Made by a program: the position numbers and the translations under genes
NCBI RefSeq assembly: GCF_013204855.1
Contig: NZ_JABMKZ010000016.1
Coordinates: forward strand, 1-64,000
Length of the DNA stretch: 64,000 nt
Direction of reading: 5' to 3'
Source of the DNA: Paenibacillus alba
GTDB lineage: Bacteria > Bacillota > Bacilli > Paenibacillales > NBRC-103111
Part shown: positions 22,142-30,127 of the stretch, piece by piece
Position numbering within the stretch: the stretch's first letter is position 1
Layout of the letters: every line of letters begins with the position of its first letter
Notes under the pieces: model-generated
The model's input: only the letters and a program-made list of their open reading frames with translations
What the model was told of the DNA's origin: nothing
The model's database searches: none

Positions 22142-22739
22142 CATTGGGTGTATAAGCTTGAGTCCGGCGCAAGGCTGAATGCAGGGCATCACCTATGATG
22201 TGAGCCATATTCATAACTAAGCTAAGTCGTGTATTCTGCAGGACGAAATATTCCATGAAGCCGCCAACGTTCACAATACCGGTAACATGAATGTCCCCAA
22301 CCGGAGGCAAGTCTTTATTTACACCGGCGCCTGGCTTAAGAGGACCATCCGCTACTTGAATGCATCCAACACTAGATACTTGACCAAGGCAAGCATCTAC
22401 AGCTACGATAAATGGGTTTTCAAATTGCTGCTGAATATTGGCTACTGTTTCCGATAAATTCATAGCATGAACCGGCTCATCCAGTGTGCCAAAAAGATGC
22501 AGGTTTCGGAGAGTGGCAATTCGGTTTAAATGTGTACCAACAAGCGGTCCCAAAGAATCTCCAGTGGAACGATCTGTTCCTACACAAATGACGACGATAG
22601 GTTGATAGGTTGGTAGTTTACTGAAAATGGCTTGTAGATGCTTAGAAAGAAGAAAAGGGGAATCGGCATCGGTATGTTGGATTTTCAGTGGGGCTAGATC
22701 CGTGTGTTTAACGCCGTCGAAACCAAATTGAAATTTCAT
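22116..22739 (-). CDS. yyaC: Spore protease YyaC (DUF1256 family)
   Basis: This 207-residue protein starts at ATG 22739 (MKFQFGFDGVKHTDL), 7 bases after TGGAGGG. The frame extends open upstream without conservation. IVVICVGTDRSTGDSLGPLVG and FIVAVDACLGQ are hallmarks of the YyaC/GPR-like family of sporulation proteins. It supports assignment to an endospore former. It is convergent with the DUF4446 gene and overlaps it at the 3' ends. Confidence 0.92.
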   Translation of the reverse strand: MKFQFGFDGVKHTDLAPLKIQHTDADSPFLLSKHLQAIFSKLPTYQPIVVICVGTDRSTGDSLGPLVGTHLNRIATLRNLHLFGTLDEPVHAMNLSETVANIQQQFENPFIVAVDACLGQVSSVGCIQVADGPLKPGAGVNKDLPPVGDIHVTGIVNVGGFMEYFVLQNTRLSLVMNMAHIIGDALHSALRRTQAYTPNATAALKFD

Positions 22740-22834
22740 AATATCCCTCCAAGTGCTATTTCTTTTTTTACTAGTATATGGATAGATAGGGGCATTTATA
22801 CGTAGGGAGAGGGGGATTTTCCCTGAAACTTTCA

Positions 22835-23074
22835 GTGATGTTATTAGCATTCGATTCGACCCAGCAAGCGCTTCGTGCAGAGATGCTGCTAGAGTACGCA
22901 GATATCGAAATCGATATCAGACCTACGCCGAAAGAAATCACGGCAGGTTGTGCGCTTTCCATTGAATTTCCCGGAGAGAATCTATCACAAGTGAAAGAGA
23001 TCATTGCGTCGGAGCATGTAGAAATCAGAGGCATTTATTTTAAAAAAGACGATATTTATGTTACGATGGAATGA
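22835..23074 (+). CDS. DUF3343 domain protein (putative Se/S carrier-like)
   Basis: This 79-residue protein is MLLAFDSTQQALRAEMLLEY..., with CALSIEFPG containing the single Cys typical of the DUF3343 (Se/S carrier-like) fold. The start is GTG 22835 or ATG 22838, with no clear spacing preference after GGAGAGGGGG. Its proximity to a desulfurase-like gene fits a sulfur-relay role, but this is inference only. Confidence 0.78.
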   Translation: MMLLAFDSTQQALRAEMLLEYADIEIDIRPTPKEITAGCALSIEFPGENLSQVKEIIASEHVEIRGIYFKKDDIYVTME

Positions 23075-23092
23075 CGATAAGGAGGTCTCAAG

Positions 23093-23947
23093 ATGGCCTT
23101 TATAACTGAATATTATACGAATTTAATGCAATGGATCCGCGAACATGTTACAAAACCTGAAATGCTAGCTTCGATATTCTGGATTATCGTGAAAATTATA
23201 TTAATCTATGTCGTAGCTAAAATATGCATTCATATAGCGAACAAGACCATCAATCATATGATGCTGGCAAGGGATAAGTCGCCCCTTAAATTTGATCGAA
23301 GAAGATCGAATACGATTGGAAGTCTCATACATAATCTAATCACTTACACAATCAATCTGATTTGCATCATGCTCATCTTGGGTCAAGTTGGCTTGAATTT
23401 GGGGCCGCTGCTCGCAGGAGCAGGGGTTGTGGGGTTAGCGATTGGTTTCGGAGCACAGAGTTTGGTCAAAGATGTAATAACGGGCTTCTTTATTATTTTT
23501 GAAGATCAATTTGGGGTAGGGGACGTTATCCAGATTGATGCCTTTAAAGGGACGGTTGAAGAAATCGGCATACGCGTAACAAGAATCAAAAGTTGGACGG
23601 GTGAGGTCCATATTATTCCGAATGGAAACATCAAACAGGTAACGAACTTCTCAACTTATAATTCCTTAGCGGTTGTTGATGTGACGGTGCCGAGCCATCT
23701 GGATATTGATCAAGCGACACAAATTCTCAAAGATACGGTCAGACATGTACAGACGCTGACAGATAACATCGTCAAAGAGCCTGAGGTCCTTGGGGTGCAG
23801 GTTGTCGGAACGACAGATTTGAAAATTCGTGTTATTGCCGAGTGTAAGCCGACTACTCAATTTAATGTTACAAGGCTTTTGAATATTGAAATCAAGAAGC
23901 AATTCGATATGAGCCAAATTGAAGTGATCAATCTGGGAGGCTCCTAA
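23093..23947 (+). CDS. Mechanosensitive ion channel, MscS family
   Basis: The protein has 284 residues. About three transmembrane segments precede the pore-lining helix GLAIGFGAQSLVKDVITGFFI (about 119-139). The beta-domain GVGDVIQIDAFKGTVEEIGIRVTRIKSWTGEVHIIPNG follows. MscS channels open under osmotic downshock to release solutes. A Shine-Dalgarno AAGGAGGT lies 7 bases before the ATG. Length is typical of the small YkuT-like group. Confidence 0.94.
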   Translation: MAFITEYYTNLMQWIREHVTKPEMLASIFWIIVKIILIYVVAKICIHIANKTINHMMLARDKSPLKFDRRRSNTIGSLIHNLITYTINLICIMLILGQVGLNLGPLLAGAGVVGLAIGFGAQSLVKDVITGFFIIFEDQFGVGDVIQIDAFKGTVEEIGIRVTRIKSWTGEVHIIPNGNIKQVTNFSTYNSLAVVDVTVPSHLDIDQATQILKDTVRHVQTLTDNIVKEPEVLGVQVVGTTDLKIRVIAECKPTTQFNVTRLLNIEIKKQFDMSQIEVINLGGS

Positions 23948-23978
23948 CTTATTACTTGGAGAAGGCGGTGACAGGCGA

Positions 23979-24194
23979 ATGGAGAAGAAGCAGTATCAGC
24001 TAGGCGATATTGTGCAGATGAAAAAGCCCCATCCGTGTGGCACCAATGAAATGGAAATCATCCGCATGGGCATGGATATTCGAATCAAATGCGTGGGCTG
24101 TAAACACAGCGTTCTTGTTCCTCGAACAAAGTTCGAAAGCAAGCTGAAAAAAGTGCTGAGATCGAATGCAGAAGCAACCGAAGAGACTTCTTAA
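23979..24194 (+). CDS. DUF951 family protein (YyzM-like)
   Basis: This 71-residue protein reads MEKKQYQLGDIVQMKKPHP and CGTNEMEIIRMGMDIRIKC, with VGCKHSVLVPRTKFE. The two-Cys CGxNxW/E...CxGC pattern is characteristic of DUF951, a small conserved Firmicute protein with a possible metal site. It is encoded near parB and the MscS gene in many Bacillales. Function is unknown. Confidence 0.9.
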   Translation: MEKKQYQLGDIVQMKKPHPCGTNEMEIIRMGMDIRIKCVGCKHSVLVPRTKFESKLKKVLRSNAEATEETS

Positions 24195-24212
24195 AAAGCT
24201 AGCGGAAAACAC

Positions 24213-24241
24213 TTGCGAGAGACAGACTTTTTTGATACAAT
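24213..24241 (+). promoter_or_regulatory. Promoter of the tRNA-Ser gene
   Basis: TTGCGA (24213-24218) and TACAAT (24236-24241) are separated by exactly 17 bases, 22 bases ahead of the tRNA. Confidence 0.7.
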
Positions 24242-24262
24242 AAGTCCTGTTCTCGTTTTCTT

Positions 24263-24350
24263 GGAAAGGTACCCAAGTGGTCCAAGGGGGCTGACTCGAA
24301 ATCAGTTAGGCGTCGCGAGGCGTGCGTGGGTTCGACTCCCACTCTTTCCG
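24263..24350 (+). tRNA. tRNA-Ser (anticodon CGA)
   Basis: This is an 88-base class II tRNA. The acceptor stem GGAAAGG pairs with TCTTTCC (one G-U), with discriminator G. The anticodon stem GCTGA/TCAGT holds the loop CTCGAAA, giving anticodon CGA, which reads UCG. The long variable arm is GGCGTCGCGAGGCG. The T-arm has GGGTTCGACTCCC. CCA is not encoded. Confidence 0.96.
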
Positions 24351-24371
24351 TCCATAAACGAAATCGTTAAG

Positions 24372-24409
24372 AAGCTTTCTACATGACTATAATGTAGGAG
24401 GCTTTTTTG
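24372..24409 (+). terminator. Intrinsic terminator after tRNA-Ser
   Basis: A 13-bp stem (24372-24384 with 24392-24404, including G-U pairs) around GACTATA is followed by TTTT. Confidence 0.88.
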
Positions 24410-24574
24410 TTTAGCATATAATGTGCAAAATAACAATTTGAAACAATATAGGGGCTTGTTACGTCTATAAGGATGTAATAAGCTCTTTTGTTTATTTGCA
24501 GGGATAGAAGGCAGTGAAAGGAAGCAGACTAAATCTATAACTGTGCATAGGCAAAAAGAAGGAGGTAGAAGGCT

Positions 24575-25012
24575 ATGAAGAAAAATTGGTTGATGATGGC
24601 AATCGTATTGGGCCTAGTCGTTACAGGCTGCTCAAAGAAGAATGAGGGGACGAGTACAACAACTCCTATCCCAACAACAGGAGCGACGGTACAGCCCTCT
24701 GCTGGGGCTTCTGCGACGCCTAGTGGGACAAACGGGGGGACAGCAGCGACAGCGACTCCACAGGCTGGCAGCAAGGACGCTGCGAAGGATGAGCCACTTC
24801 CACAGATTACGAAGGAACAGGTCGATAAAATAAGCACGACAGACACCTACGATGATTTGGTGAAGCAAACAGGCGCCAAAGGAAAACTAGTCAAAGATGA
24901 GAATGGCAAGAAAACATATGATTTTGCAATATCCAATCAGCCTGGTTACATCTTGGAAGTTGTATATTTTGCAGATGGCAAGATTTCAGAGAAGCAAGTA
25001 TTTCGGAAGTAA
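24575..25012 (+). CDS. Small secreted lipoprotein
   Basis: This 145-residue protein has signal peptide MKKNWLMMAIVLGLVVTGC, with the lipobox Cys at residue 19. A low-complexity Thr/Ala/Gly/Pro linker (about 25-70) follows. The compact C-terminal domain (TTDTYDDLVKQTGAKGKLV ... YILEVVYFADGKISEKQVF) resembles small periplasmic-type BLIP/SmpA-like folds, but I do not assign a function. The start follows AAGGAGGTAGAAGGCT. Confidence 0.82.
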   Translation: MKKNWLMMAIVLGLVVTGCSKKNEGTSTTTPIPTTGATVQPSAGASATPSGTNGGTAATATPQAGSKDAAKDEPLPQITKEQVDKISTTDTYDDLVKQTGAKGKLVKDENGKKTYDFAISNQPGYILEVVYFADGKISEKQVFRK

Positions 25013-25019
25013 TTGCAGA

Positions 25020-25055
25020 AGCCGCGCAACGAAATTTGTTGTGTGGCTTTTTTTG
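25020..25055 (+). terminator. Intrinsic terminator of the lipoprotein gene
   Basis: AGCCGCGCAAC (25020-25030) pairs with GTTGTGTGGCT (25038-25048, one G-U) around GAAATTT. A run of seven T follows. Confidence 0.9.
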
Positions 25056-25401
25056 GGTTTGGGTGAGTGAAGCTTAGCCCTTATTATTGAGGGATCCGAC
25101 CGTACCGCTACAATTTACATGTGAGAGCTGTGGAGGGGCTACGTATCCAGAGTAATACAAAGGGATATGGATACGAATACCGGATCTCAGACCGGATAGA
25201 AAACAAAGAAGTGGAAGGCAGCTCAAAGTAGAATAGAAGAGGGAAGGTGGTGAGGGTGGAAAGGTGATTTGCGGTTGGAGCCCCACACGCCTCCCTCCCC
25301 ATGGATAAAAGTATGGGTTTACCTATTTCTACATGTGGGCAAATGAAGGTAAAGCAGGGGTCTCCCCTTCTTTGAGAAGAGATGAAGTGAAAAACTGGTT
25401 T
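25056..25401. other. Intergenic stretch without recognised genes
   Basis: About 350 bases between a terminator and the palindrome array. Short open frames on the minus strand have no start signal or protein-like composition. Nothing recognisable was seen. Confidence 0.5.
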
Positions 25402-25587
25402 CATTGGATTAATTCCAATGCAAACTAGTTTGAATAACTTGAAGTAACGTTTTCATTGGAAAAACTCCAATGCATAATCCATCAAGAAGGTACATTTGAG
25501 GTTAAAATGAATAAATCATTGGATTATTTCCAGTGGAAGCTTGCACTCAGCTCTTTGACGGCTGATTTCACTGGACAAATTCCAGTG
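25402..25587. repeat. Array of four spaced short palindromes (CAYTGGA-N5-TCCARTG)
   Basis: There are four 19-bp units, at 25402-25420, 25454-25472, 25517-25535 and 25569-25587. Each has 7-base arms and a 5-base loop. Start-to-start distances are 52, 63 and 52. The arms differ between units in a compensated way: CATTGGA/TCCAATG in units 1 and 2, CACTGGA/TCCAGTG in unit 4. Spacer sequences are not repeated. No gene overlaps them convincingly. Confidence 0.85.
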
Positions 25588-25717
25588 AAAAGAATTATAC
25601 CTGCTTCCGAAACGTAGACGTAATAAAATTTCGCCTAATACACACCTAATAGACAGACGTGACTGCGAAAAACCCTCTGAACAGGTGCTCAGAGGGAACT
25701 TCAGTAGAATCCGAAAA

Positions 25718-25987
25718 CTAGTAGGTTTTTTTCTGTTTATGGCTGACGGAGTAGCGGTCAATCACGTAGCCGACGATCGTCCATGTGGCGATGGTCAGCA
25801 CATAAATGATCAACATCTTAGACATCGATATTTCATAGATGTTCGTAAAAGTGGATGCAAACCAAGCCGGTATGCTGAGAGCATAGAAGATCATATAGAA
25901 AGCGTCATGATCATGAAATAAATAATGAACTAAACAGAGAGCTGCACCAAGAAAGGTGAACAGCCAGGTAAATGTAGTTGTTCGCAT
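25718..25987 (-). CDS. Small three-helix membrane protein, unknown function
   Basis: This 89-residue protein starts at ATG 25987 (MRTTTFTWLFTFLGAALCLVH), preceded by AAGGAGAATGACTCC. The frame is open further upstream but overlaps the next gene. Hydrophobic stretches TWLFTFLGAALCLVHYLF, AFYMIFYALSIPAWFAS and MLIIYVLTIATWTIVGYVI suggest three transmembrane helices. Family not recognised. A hairpin (CCTCTGA-ACAGGTGC-TCAGAGG, about 25674-25695) beyond its stop may terminate it. Confidence 0.7.
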   Translation of the reverse strand: MRTTTFTWLFTFLGAALCLVHYLFHDHDAFYMIFYALSIPAWFASTFTNIYEISMSKMLIIYVLTIATWTIVGYVIDRYSVSHKQKKTY

Positions 25988-26015
25988 GGAGTCATTCTCC
26001 TTGTCATGATCAAAC

Positions 26016-26213
26016 TTATTGCCGCAGCCCTTTGCGGTGCCATTTCCGGTTATGGTTGCTAGTGGCCGGGAAGGTATCACCTTTTTTCAAAGTAACTGTT
26101 TTCGGGTTCGTAATCCCCATGTGAAAAGCATTCTCGCCGATCTCCATATACTCACCGTCGTTAGGAACATGATCGCCTTCATTAAAATGTGTCCATTCAC
26201 CCACAATGATCAC
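26016..26213 (-). CDS. YjzC family protein
   Basis: This 65-residue protein has GDHVPNDGEYMEIGE, TVTLKKGDTFPATSNHNRKW, matching the small YjzC family of Bacillales. Function is unknown. ATG at 26213, preceded by GAGGTGATC. It precedes the small membrane protein gene in the same direction, 28 bases away, so the two may be co-transcribed. Confidence 0.8.
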   Translation of the reverse strand: MIIVGEWTHFNEGDHVPNDGEYMEIGENAFHMGITNPKTVTLKKGDTFPATSNHNRKWHRKGLRQ

Positions 26214-26316
26214 CTCTTCACAAGAATTATTATCGTGTTTAGATTACCCTTATCAAGGGGAACCATGTATGTAGGGCATTACCATGTTCATCCTTCTCTT
26301 ATCGAAAGAGAAAAAC

Positions 26317-26430
26317 TTGTAATTTGTCGCCTAATTTGCTATAGTATTCAGGTGCGAGTTTTGAATAAGAATCCTCGCTCCTTGCTCCTTCGCTTGTCTA
26401 ACAAGTTCGAATAGGAGCCGCTTAGTCCAA
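26317..26430 (+). promoter_or_regulatory. rpsF operon promoter and leader (possible S6:S18 binding element)
   Basis: TTGTAA (26317-26322) and TATAGT (26340-26345) are 17 bases apart. The leader can form GCTCCTTCGCTTG...CAAGTTCGAATAGGAGC (about 26376-26419) with CCG immediately beyond. Many bacteria control this operon with a ribosomal S6:S18 leader motif that presents CCG bases. The hairpin is seen; the assignment is tentative. Confidence 0.5.
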
Positions 26431-26445
26431 AAGGAGGTGAAATAC

Positions 26446-26733
26446 ATGCGCAAATATGAAATGATGTACATCATTCGTACTGATATTGAGCAAGAAGTTG
26501 TTCAATCTACAGTAGAAAAGTTCCAAGGCATCATCACGAACGGTGGAGGCGAAGTCTCCAAACATGACCTGATGGGCAAACGCCGTCTTGCGTATGAGAT
26601 CAATAAGTTCCGTGACGGGCACTATGTGCTGGTACACTTCAACGCAGAACCTGCTGTTGTAACTGAACTTGATCGCGTACTTAAGATTTCGGATGAAGTT
26701 ATCCGTCACTTAATCACAAACGACGTAGCTTAA
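26446..26733 (+). CDS. rpsF: 30S ribosomal protein S6
   Basis: This 95-residue protein reads [20 protein letters not shown], with [22 protein letters not shown], the S6 signature. A perfect AAGGAGGTGA lies 5 bases before ATG 26446. It is the first gene of the rpsF-ssb-rpsR operon. Confidence 0.98.
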   Translation: MRKYEMMYIIRTDIEQEVVQSTVEKFQGIITNGGGEVSKHDLMGKRRLAYEINKFRDGHYVLVHFNAEPAVVTELDRVLKISDEVIRHLITNDVA

Positions 26734-26768
26734 ATGCATGCCAGTATTTTCGTCAGGGGGAATGTCCG

Positions 26769-27254
26769 ATGTTGAACCGTGTTATTCTTATCGGTAGATT
26801 GACCAAAGATCCAGAACTTCGCTATACGCCAGCCGGTGTAGCCGTTACGCAGTTTACTCTTGCAGTAGACCGTCCTTTCACAAGTGGAGGTTCGAAAGAA
26901 CGAGAAGCGGACTTTATCAATATCGTCACGTGGAGGCAGCTTGCCGAAACATGCGCGAACTATTTGCGTAAAGGTCGTTTGACAGCAGTGGAAGGCCGCA
27001 TTCAGGTACGGAATTACGATAATAATGAGGGCAAGCGTGTATACGTGACCGAAGTTATTGCCGATAATGTACGCTTCCTTGAATCGAGTAATAGTGCCGG
27101 AAGTCGTGAAGAAAGCGGATCATCTAACTCTAACGCTAGCTACGGCGGCGGAAGCGGTAGTGGCAATCGTGGCGGTGGATCGCGCGAGCAGCAGGATCCT
27201 TTCATTGATGACGGAAAACCGATCGATATTTCCGATGATGACTTGCCATTCTAA
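26769..27254 (+). CDS. ssb: Single-stranded DNA-binding protein SSB
   Basis: The protein has 161 residues. It has an N-terminal OB fold ([20 protein letters not shown], about 1-110), a Gly/Ser-rich flexible linker, and the acidic tip DDDLPF, which recruits partner proteins. ATG follows a GGGGG run (AGGGGGAATGTCCG). The stop codon is part of a 318-bp segment that recurs at 34427-34744. Confidence 0.98.
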   Translation: MLNRVILIGRLTKDPELRYTPAGVAVTQFTLAVDRPFTSGGSKEREADFINIVTWRQLAETCANYLRKGRLTAVEGRIQVRNYDNNEGKRVYVTEVIADNVRFLESSNSAGSREESGSSNSNASYGGGSGSGNRGGGSREQQDPFIDDGKPIDISDDDLPF

Positions 27255-27566
27255 ATGTAGAAAGGACTGAACAAACACATGGCTTTCCAAAAAAGAGATA
27301 ACAATAGTGAAGATCGCGGCGACCGCAAATTTGCTCCACGTGGCAAAGGCGGTAAAGGCAAACGTCGTAAAGTTTGTTACTTCACAGTTAACAAAATCAA
27401 GCACATTGACTATAAAGACATTGAGACTCTCAAAAAGTTCATCAGTGAGCGCGGGAAGATTCTTCCTAGACGTGTAACTGGTACTTCCGCTAAGTACCAA
27501 CGTGCATTGACGATCGCTATCAAGCGTTCCCGTACAATCGCATTGTTGCCTTACACAACGGAATAG
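27249..27566. repeat. Direct repeat, copy 1: ssb stop codon through rpsR
   Basis: This is identical in 315 of 318 positions to 34427-34744 (offset 7178). Identity ends exactly at the rpsR stop codon on one side and in the last codons of ssb on the other. Confidence 0.97.
27279..27566 (+). CDS. rpsR: 30S ribosomal protein S18, copy 1 (in operon)
   Basis: This 95-residue protein reads [19 protein letters not shown], with [22 protein letters not shown] and [13 protein letters not shown], the S18 core. It is the natural third gene of the rpsF operon, 24 bases after ssb. A second gene encoding exactly the same protein lies at 34457-34744, with only three synonymous differences over the 318-bp repeat. 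Confidence 0.98.
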   Translation: MAFQKRDNNSEDRGDRKFAPRGKGGKGKRRKVCYFTVNKIKHIDYKDIETLKKFISERGKILPRRVTGTSAKYQRALTIAIKRSRTIALLPYTTE

Positions 27567-27576
27567 GATTTGAAAC

Positions 27577-27613
27577 AAAGGGCAACTGGGAAACCGGTTG
27601 CTCTTTGTTTTGT
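27577..27613 (+). terminator. Intrinsic terminator of the rpsF operon
   Basis: A 13-bp stem (27577-27589 with 27594-27606) capped by GAAA is followed by GTTTTGTT. The core GGGAAACCGG is shared with the terminator after rpsR copy 2. Confidence 0.93.
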
Positions 27614-27966
27614 TAAGGGAGATGATATCGAGAAAAGATGAAGACGTAGCTCAAGTGAATTCGTGAGAACGGTTTTGATTCAGTGGGTCGTGCAGGTTCT
27701 CATTAATTTTCTTGAATAACTGCCTGGAGTCACGTCAATCTTAACCACACTAACCAACAAAGACTCACTTGTTTTACAAGGGATCATTTAAACATAATTT
27801 TCGAGTAATTAATTGCTAAGCAGTTTAGAGATATTGAAGTAAGGATATGACTTTACTAGCACATGAATTAAATAAAAAAGAAGTATATAGCAAGATTAGT
27901 TGTTACAGGGACACAGTGTTTTTACTGCGTCTCTTTTTTATCTTTAGATAAAATTCCACCCCCGCG
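27614..27966. other. Intergenic stretch with an isolated terminator
   Basis: No gene is seen. A terminator-like hairpin AGGGACACAGT-GTTTTT-ACTGCGTCTCT (about 27916-27943) followed by TTTTTTA lies near the end, with no intact gene ahead of it. It is probably the remnant of a lost gene. Confidence 0.5.
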
Positions 27967-28590
27967 GTGGTGTACATTATGGTGCGTAGATTTAACGCTA
28001 TGGTTGAGCGTCCGTTCCTCATATTGGCTGATGACGTGGGCTTAGGTAAGTCGTTCCAAGTAGGGACAGCTATGGAAGCCCGTAAGCGTAGAGGTGAAGT
28101 ATGGCGGGTCCTGATCGTGGCAAAGGCTTCACTGCATTACAACTGGCGTTATGAGATCCACAAGCACACGTTTCAGAAAGCTGTAGTCATAGACGGTACT
28201 CAGAAGAAACGTCACAAGACAATACTCCGATCTAGCTACTATAAATGATTGGACGTTCGCTCTCGTGCCTTAAAAGACCTTTAGAGATGACATTCGGATC
28301 ATGCAGTGGTTGGATAACATGGTCATTAGACTTCTGCATCCTTGATGAGGACATTCAGGAATGGGTGATACTATCCATGCAATACCCTTAAGGTACCGGT
28401 ATGTGTAGACCGTCACCCTGCTGATCAATTCACCGCTCGAAGTGTTCAACTTACTGAAATTCGGTAAGATGCTTTCAGAAGAGACTAGTGGGTGGTTAGA
28501 TTTCCGCTCCAGATATGTTGTTATGGGCGGTTTCGTGTAAGGAAGTTACTGCATACCAAAATATCAAGAGTAAACTTCTAATGATTTACG
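27967..28590 (+). pseudogene. Decayed SNF2-type helicase gene
   Basis: The first 93 codons read FLILADDVGLGKSFQVGTAM (helicase motif I, where DEMGLGKT is usual), then VWRVLIVAKASLHYNWRYEI, the early part of the SNF2 fold. After frame breaks, pieces continue in other frames. From 28418 there is LLINSPLEVFNLLKFGKML and then FRSRYVVMGGF, typical of the segment after motif III. From about 28542 [13 protein letters not shown] follows. So a single ancestral gene has been disrupted by indels and stops. It resembles phage- or defence-associated SNF2 proteins, but the class cannot be fixed. It is not functional. Confidence 0.72.
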
Positions 28591-28881
28591 GCTTTCATGG
28601 CCAGAATAAGGCTGAATCAATGCATCATCGATCCCCTGGGCTAGAAGCTCTTTAAAGGTTTGCGTAGCTCGGCTATATTGTAATAGGTTTGGGGGTATAG
28701 AAAGATTGCACTTGGTGACAGCTTCAGCTTCGCTGATACTACCCTTGATAAACGTTTCTCTTGAAGATCTTATTGTTTCGCTCGAGACTGTTCAAACCGT
28801 ACTGTTACTTGTTTCTTCAGGTTATCCTATGAGTTGCTCTACACGAGATAAGTTTGATTATAAACACAGGAGATGTGAGAT

Positions 28882-29193
28882 ATGAAGATCGCGGGAGAGC
28901 TCGTCACAGAGACGCTCGAGTATGATGGTGGTCGTCAGGTTACGGTATACGTCGCCGGCACACTGGAGCCGTTCTTCCTCGAGAACGCGACCCGGTGGGC
29001 GGCTGCGCTGCGCGATGCAGGTGCTGACGTTGAAATGAGAGAGCGGGTCGCGTCGCACGACGATGTGATGTGGCGAGAAGAGTTCCCGCTGATGGTGGCG
29101 TGGGCGTTTGGACGATTAACATCCGCCGAGCCCGGGTCAAGTAGGTTTGACTCGCATCTGTCCCGCCTACTCCGACGACAATGCAATCCCTGA
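28882..29193 (+). pseudogene. C-terminal fragment of a putative esterase (alpha/beta hydrolase), G+C-rich
   Basis: There are 103 codons from ATG after a good AGGAGATGTGAGAT. LEPFFLENATRWAAALRDAGADVEM and SHDDVMWREEFPLMVAWAFG look like the last third of a D-esterase-type (PF00756-like) hydrolase with the catalytic His in SHD. The nucleophile half is absent. Base composition is visibly more G+C-rich than neighbours, which suggests transfer from another source. A further open stretch in another frame runs on to about 29260 (PDDEQPNRPWLASSTDRP). Family is a tentative call. Confidence 0.5.
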
Positions 29194-29303
29194 TGATGAG
29201 CAGCCCAATCGTCCTTGGCTTGCATCGTCAACGGATCGTCCGGTTGGGACCATTGCGTGAATCATCATTCCGCTAACGGAAAATGATAGCTCAACACAAA
29301 CAT

Positions 29304-29340
29304 AATGAGGCCGCCTCGGGATAGATCGGGGGGCCTCATT
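29304..29340. other. Strong inverted repeat AATGAGGCC...GGCCTCATT
   Basis: A perfect 9-bp outer stem (29304-29312 with 29332-29340) encloses a second CTCG-like pairing. No T-run follows on either strand, so it is not a standard terminator. It lies between two gene remnants. Confidence 0.6.
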
Positions 29341-29414
29341 AAGCTAAAGGGCAAGCATAGTTCAATAGTTATTTAATGTTAGAAAAAGAACGAATTAAAT
29401 ATTGTTAAAATCAA

Positions 29415-29457
29415 CTCTGGTGGGATAAAGTTCTTACCATTTATGACTCCCATGTAG
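29415..29457. repeat. Short direct repeat, copy 1 (43 bp)
   Basis: It begins CTCTGGTGGGATAAAGTTCT and matches 32767-32809 with about five differences. The frame through it (WWDKVLTIYD...) stays open to a stop before the tetR promoter, so it may be the tail of a lost coding sequence of unknown family. Other parts of 29194-29508 hold nothing recognised. Confidence 0.7.
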
Positions 29458-29508
29458 AAATAACTGGTAACAAGAATATTATCTCATTACAGGATGCTCA
29501 TAAAGGAA

Positions 29509-29538
29509 CTTGACTTTAATCGAATGATCGTTTAGTTT
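29509..29538 (+). promoter_or_regulatory. tetR promoter with embedded operator
   Basis: TTGACT (29510-29515) and TAGTTT (29533-29538) are 17 bases apart. The spacer carries AATCGAATGATCGTTTA. The same block, with TTGATT as -35, recurs ahead of the old-yellow-enzyme gene at 30161-30190. The start codon lies only 7 bases after the -10 and no Shine-Dalgarno is visible, so the mRNA may be leaderless. Confidence 0.72.
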
Positions 29539-29544
29539 TAAACT

Positions 29545-30117
29545 ATGAGACATAAAGATGAAAATAAAAGTGAGAGCATTTTTAATGCAGCGATCCAGCT
29601 GATAAATGAAATTGGTTTATCTGAAACTTCAATGTCCAAGATTGCGAAGAAAGCAGGCGTATCTGCTTCGACGATTTACGTTTACTTTGAAAACAAGGAG
29701 GATATGCTGAATAAATTATATTTGAGCGTCAATAAGAAGATGTGTCTTGAAGTGTATTCGAATTATGATGACTCCATCTCCATTCAAACAGCTTTCCACC
29801 ATACGTTGACAAAGTTTATTAACTATATTTTGACCAATAAAGATGAATTTTTATTTATAGAGCAATTTTCAAACTCACCTCTTCTTCATAAAATATCCCG
29901 AAAAGAAGAAGATGAACTGTTTGAACCAATCTGTAGCTTATTTGAAAAAGGTAAGATTCAAAATGTTTTCAAACAGGTAGATATGAGTTTGCTCCAAATG
30001 TTCATGTTTTATCCGGCTGTTCAATATGCTAAAGAATATTTTGGTGGACGAATGGCTTTGAAAGAAGAAAGTGTTAACGAATTAATTCAAATGACCTGGG
30101 ATGCTGTAAAAGCTTAG
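29545..30117 (+). CDS. TetR/AcrR family transcriptional regulator
   Basis: This 190-residue protein has the TetR N-terminal helix-turn-helix: AIQLINEIGLSETSMSKIAKK, AGVSASTIYVYFENKEDML (about 14-52). The C-terminal ligand domain is typical in length. It is encoded just ahead of an NADH:flavin oxidoreductase gene with the same promoter-operator block, so it most likely represses itself and that gene in response to an electrophilic or aromatic compound. The ligand is inferred only from context. Confidence 0.9.
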   Translation: MRHKDENKSESIFNAAIQLINEIGLSETSMSKIAKKAGVSASTIYVYFENKEDMLNKLYLSVNKKMCLEVYSNYDDSISIQTAFHHTLTKFINYILTNKDEFLFIEQFSNSPLLHKISRKEEDELFEPICSLFEKGKIQNVFKQVDMSLLQMFMFYPAVQYAKEYFGGRMALKEESVNELIQMTWDAVKA

Positions 30118-30127
30118 TTTGATATTT

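Noticed and set aside
24575-24846. Reverse-strand open frames over the lipoprotein gene
   Set aside because: They are shadows of its low-complexity linker; the plus-strand gene has signal peptide, lipobox and Shine-Dalgarno.
25108-25404. 98-codon reverse frame before the palindrome array
   Set aside because: No start signal, and composition is unlike a protein.
25402-25587. CRISPR array
   Set aside because: Units are short palindromes with variable arms, spacings alternate between 52 and 63, and no cas genes are near.
28858-29231. Reverse-strand frames over the esterase-like fragment
   Set aside because: They arise from the G+C-rich codon pattern of the plus-strand remnant.
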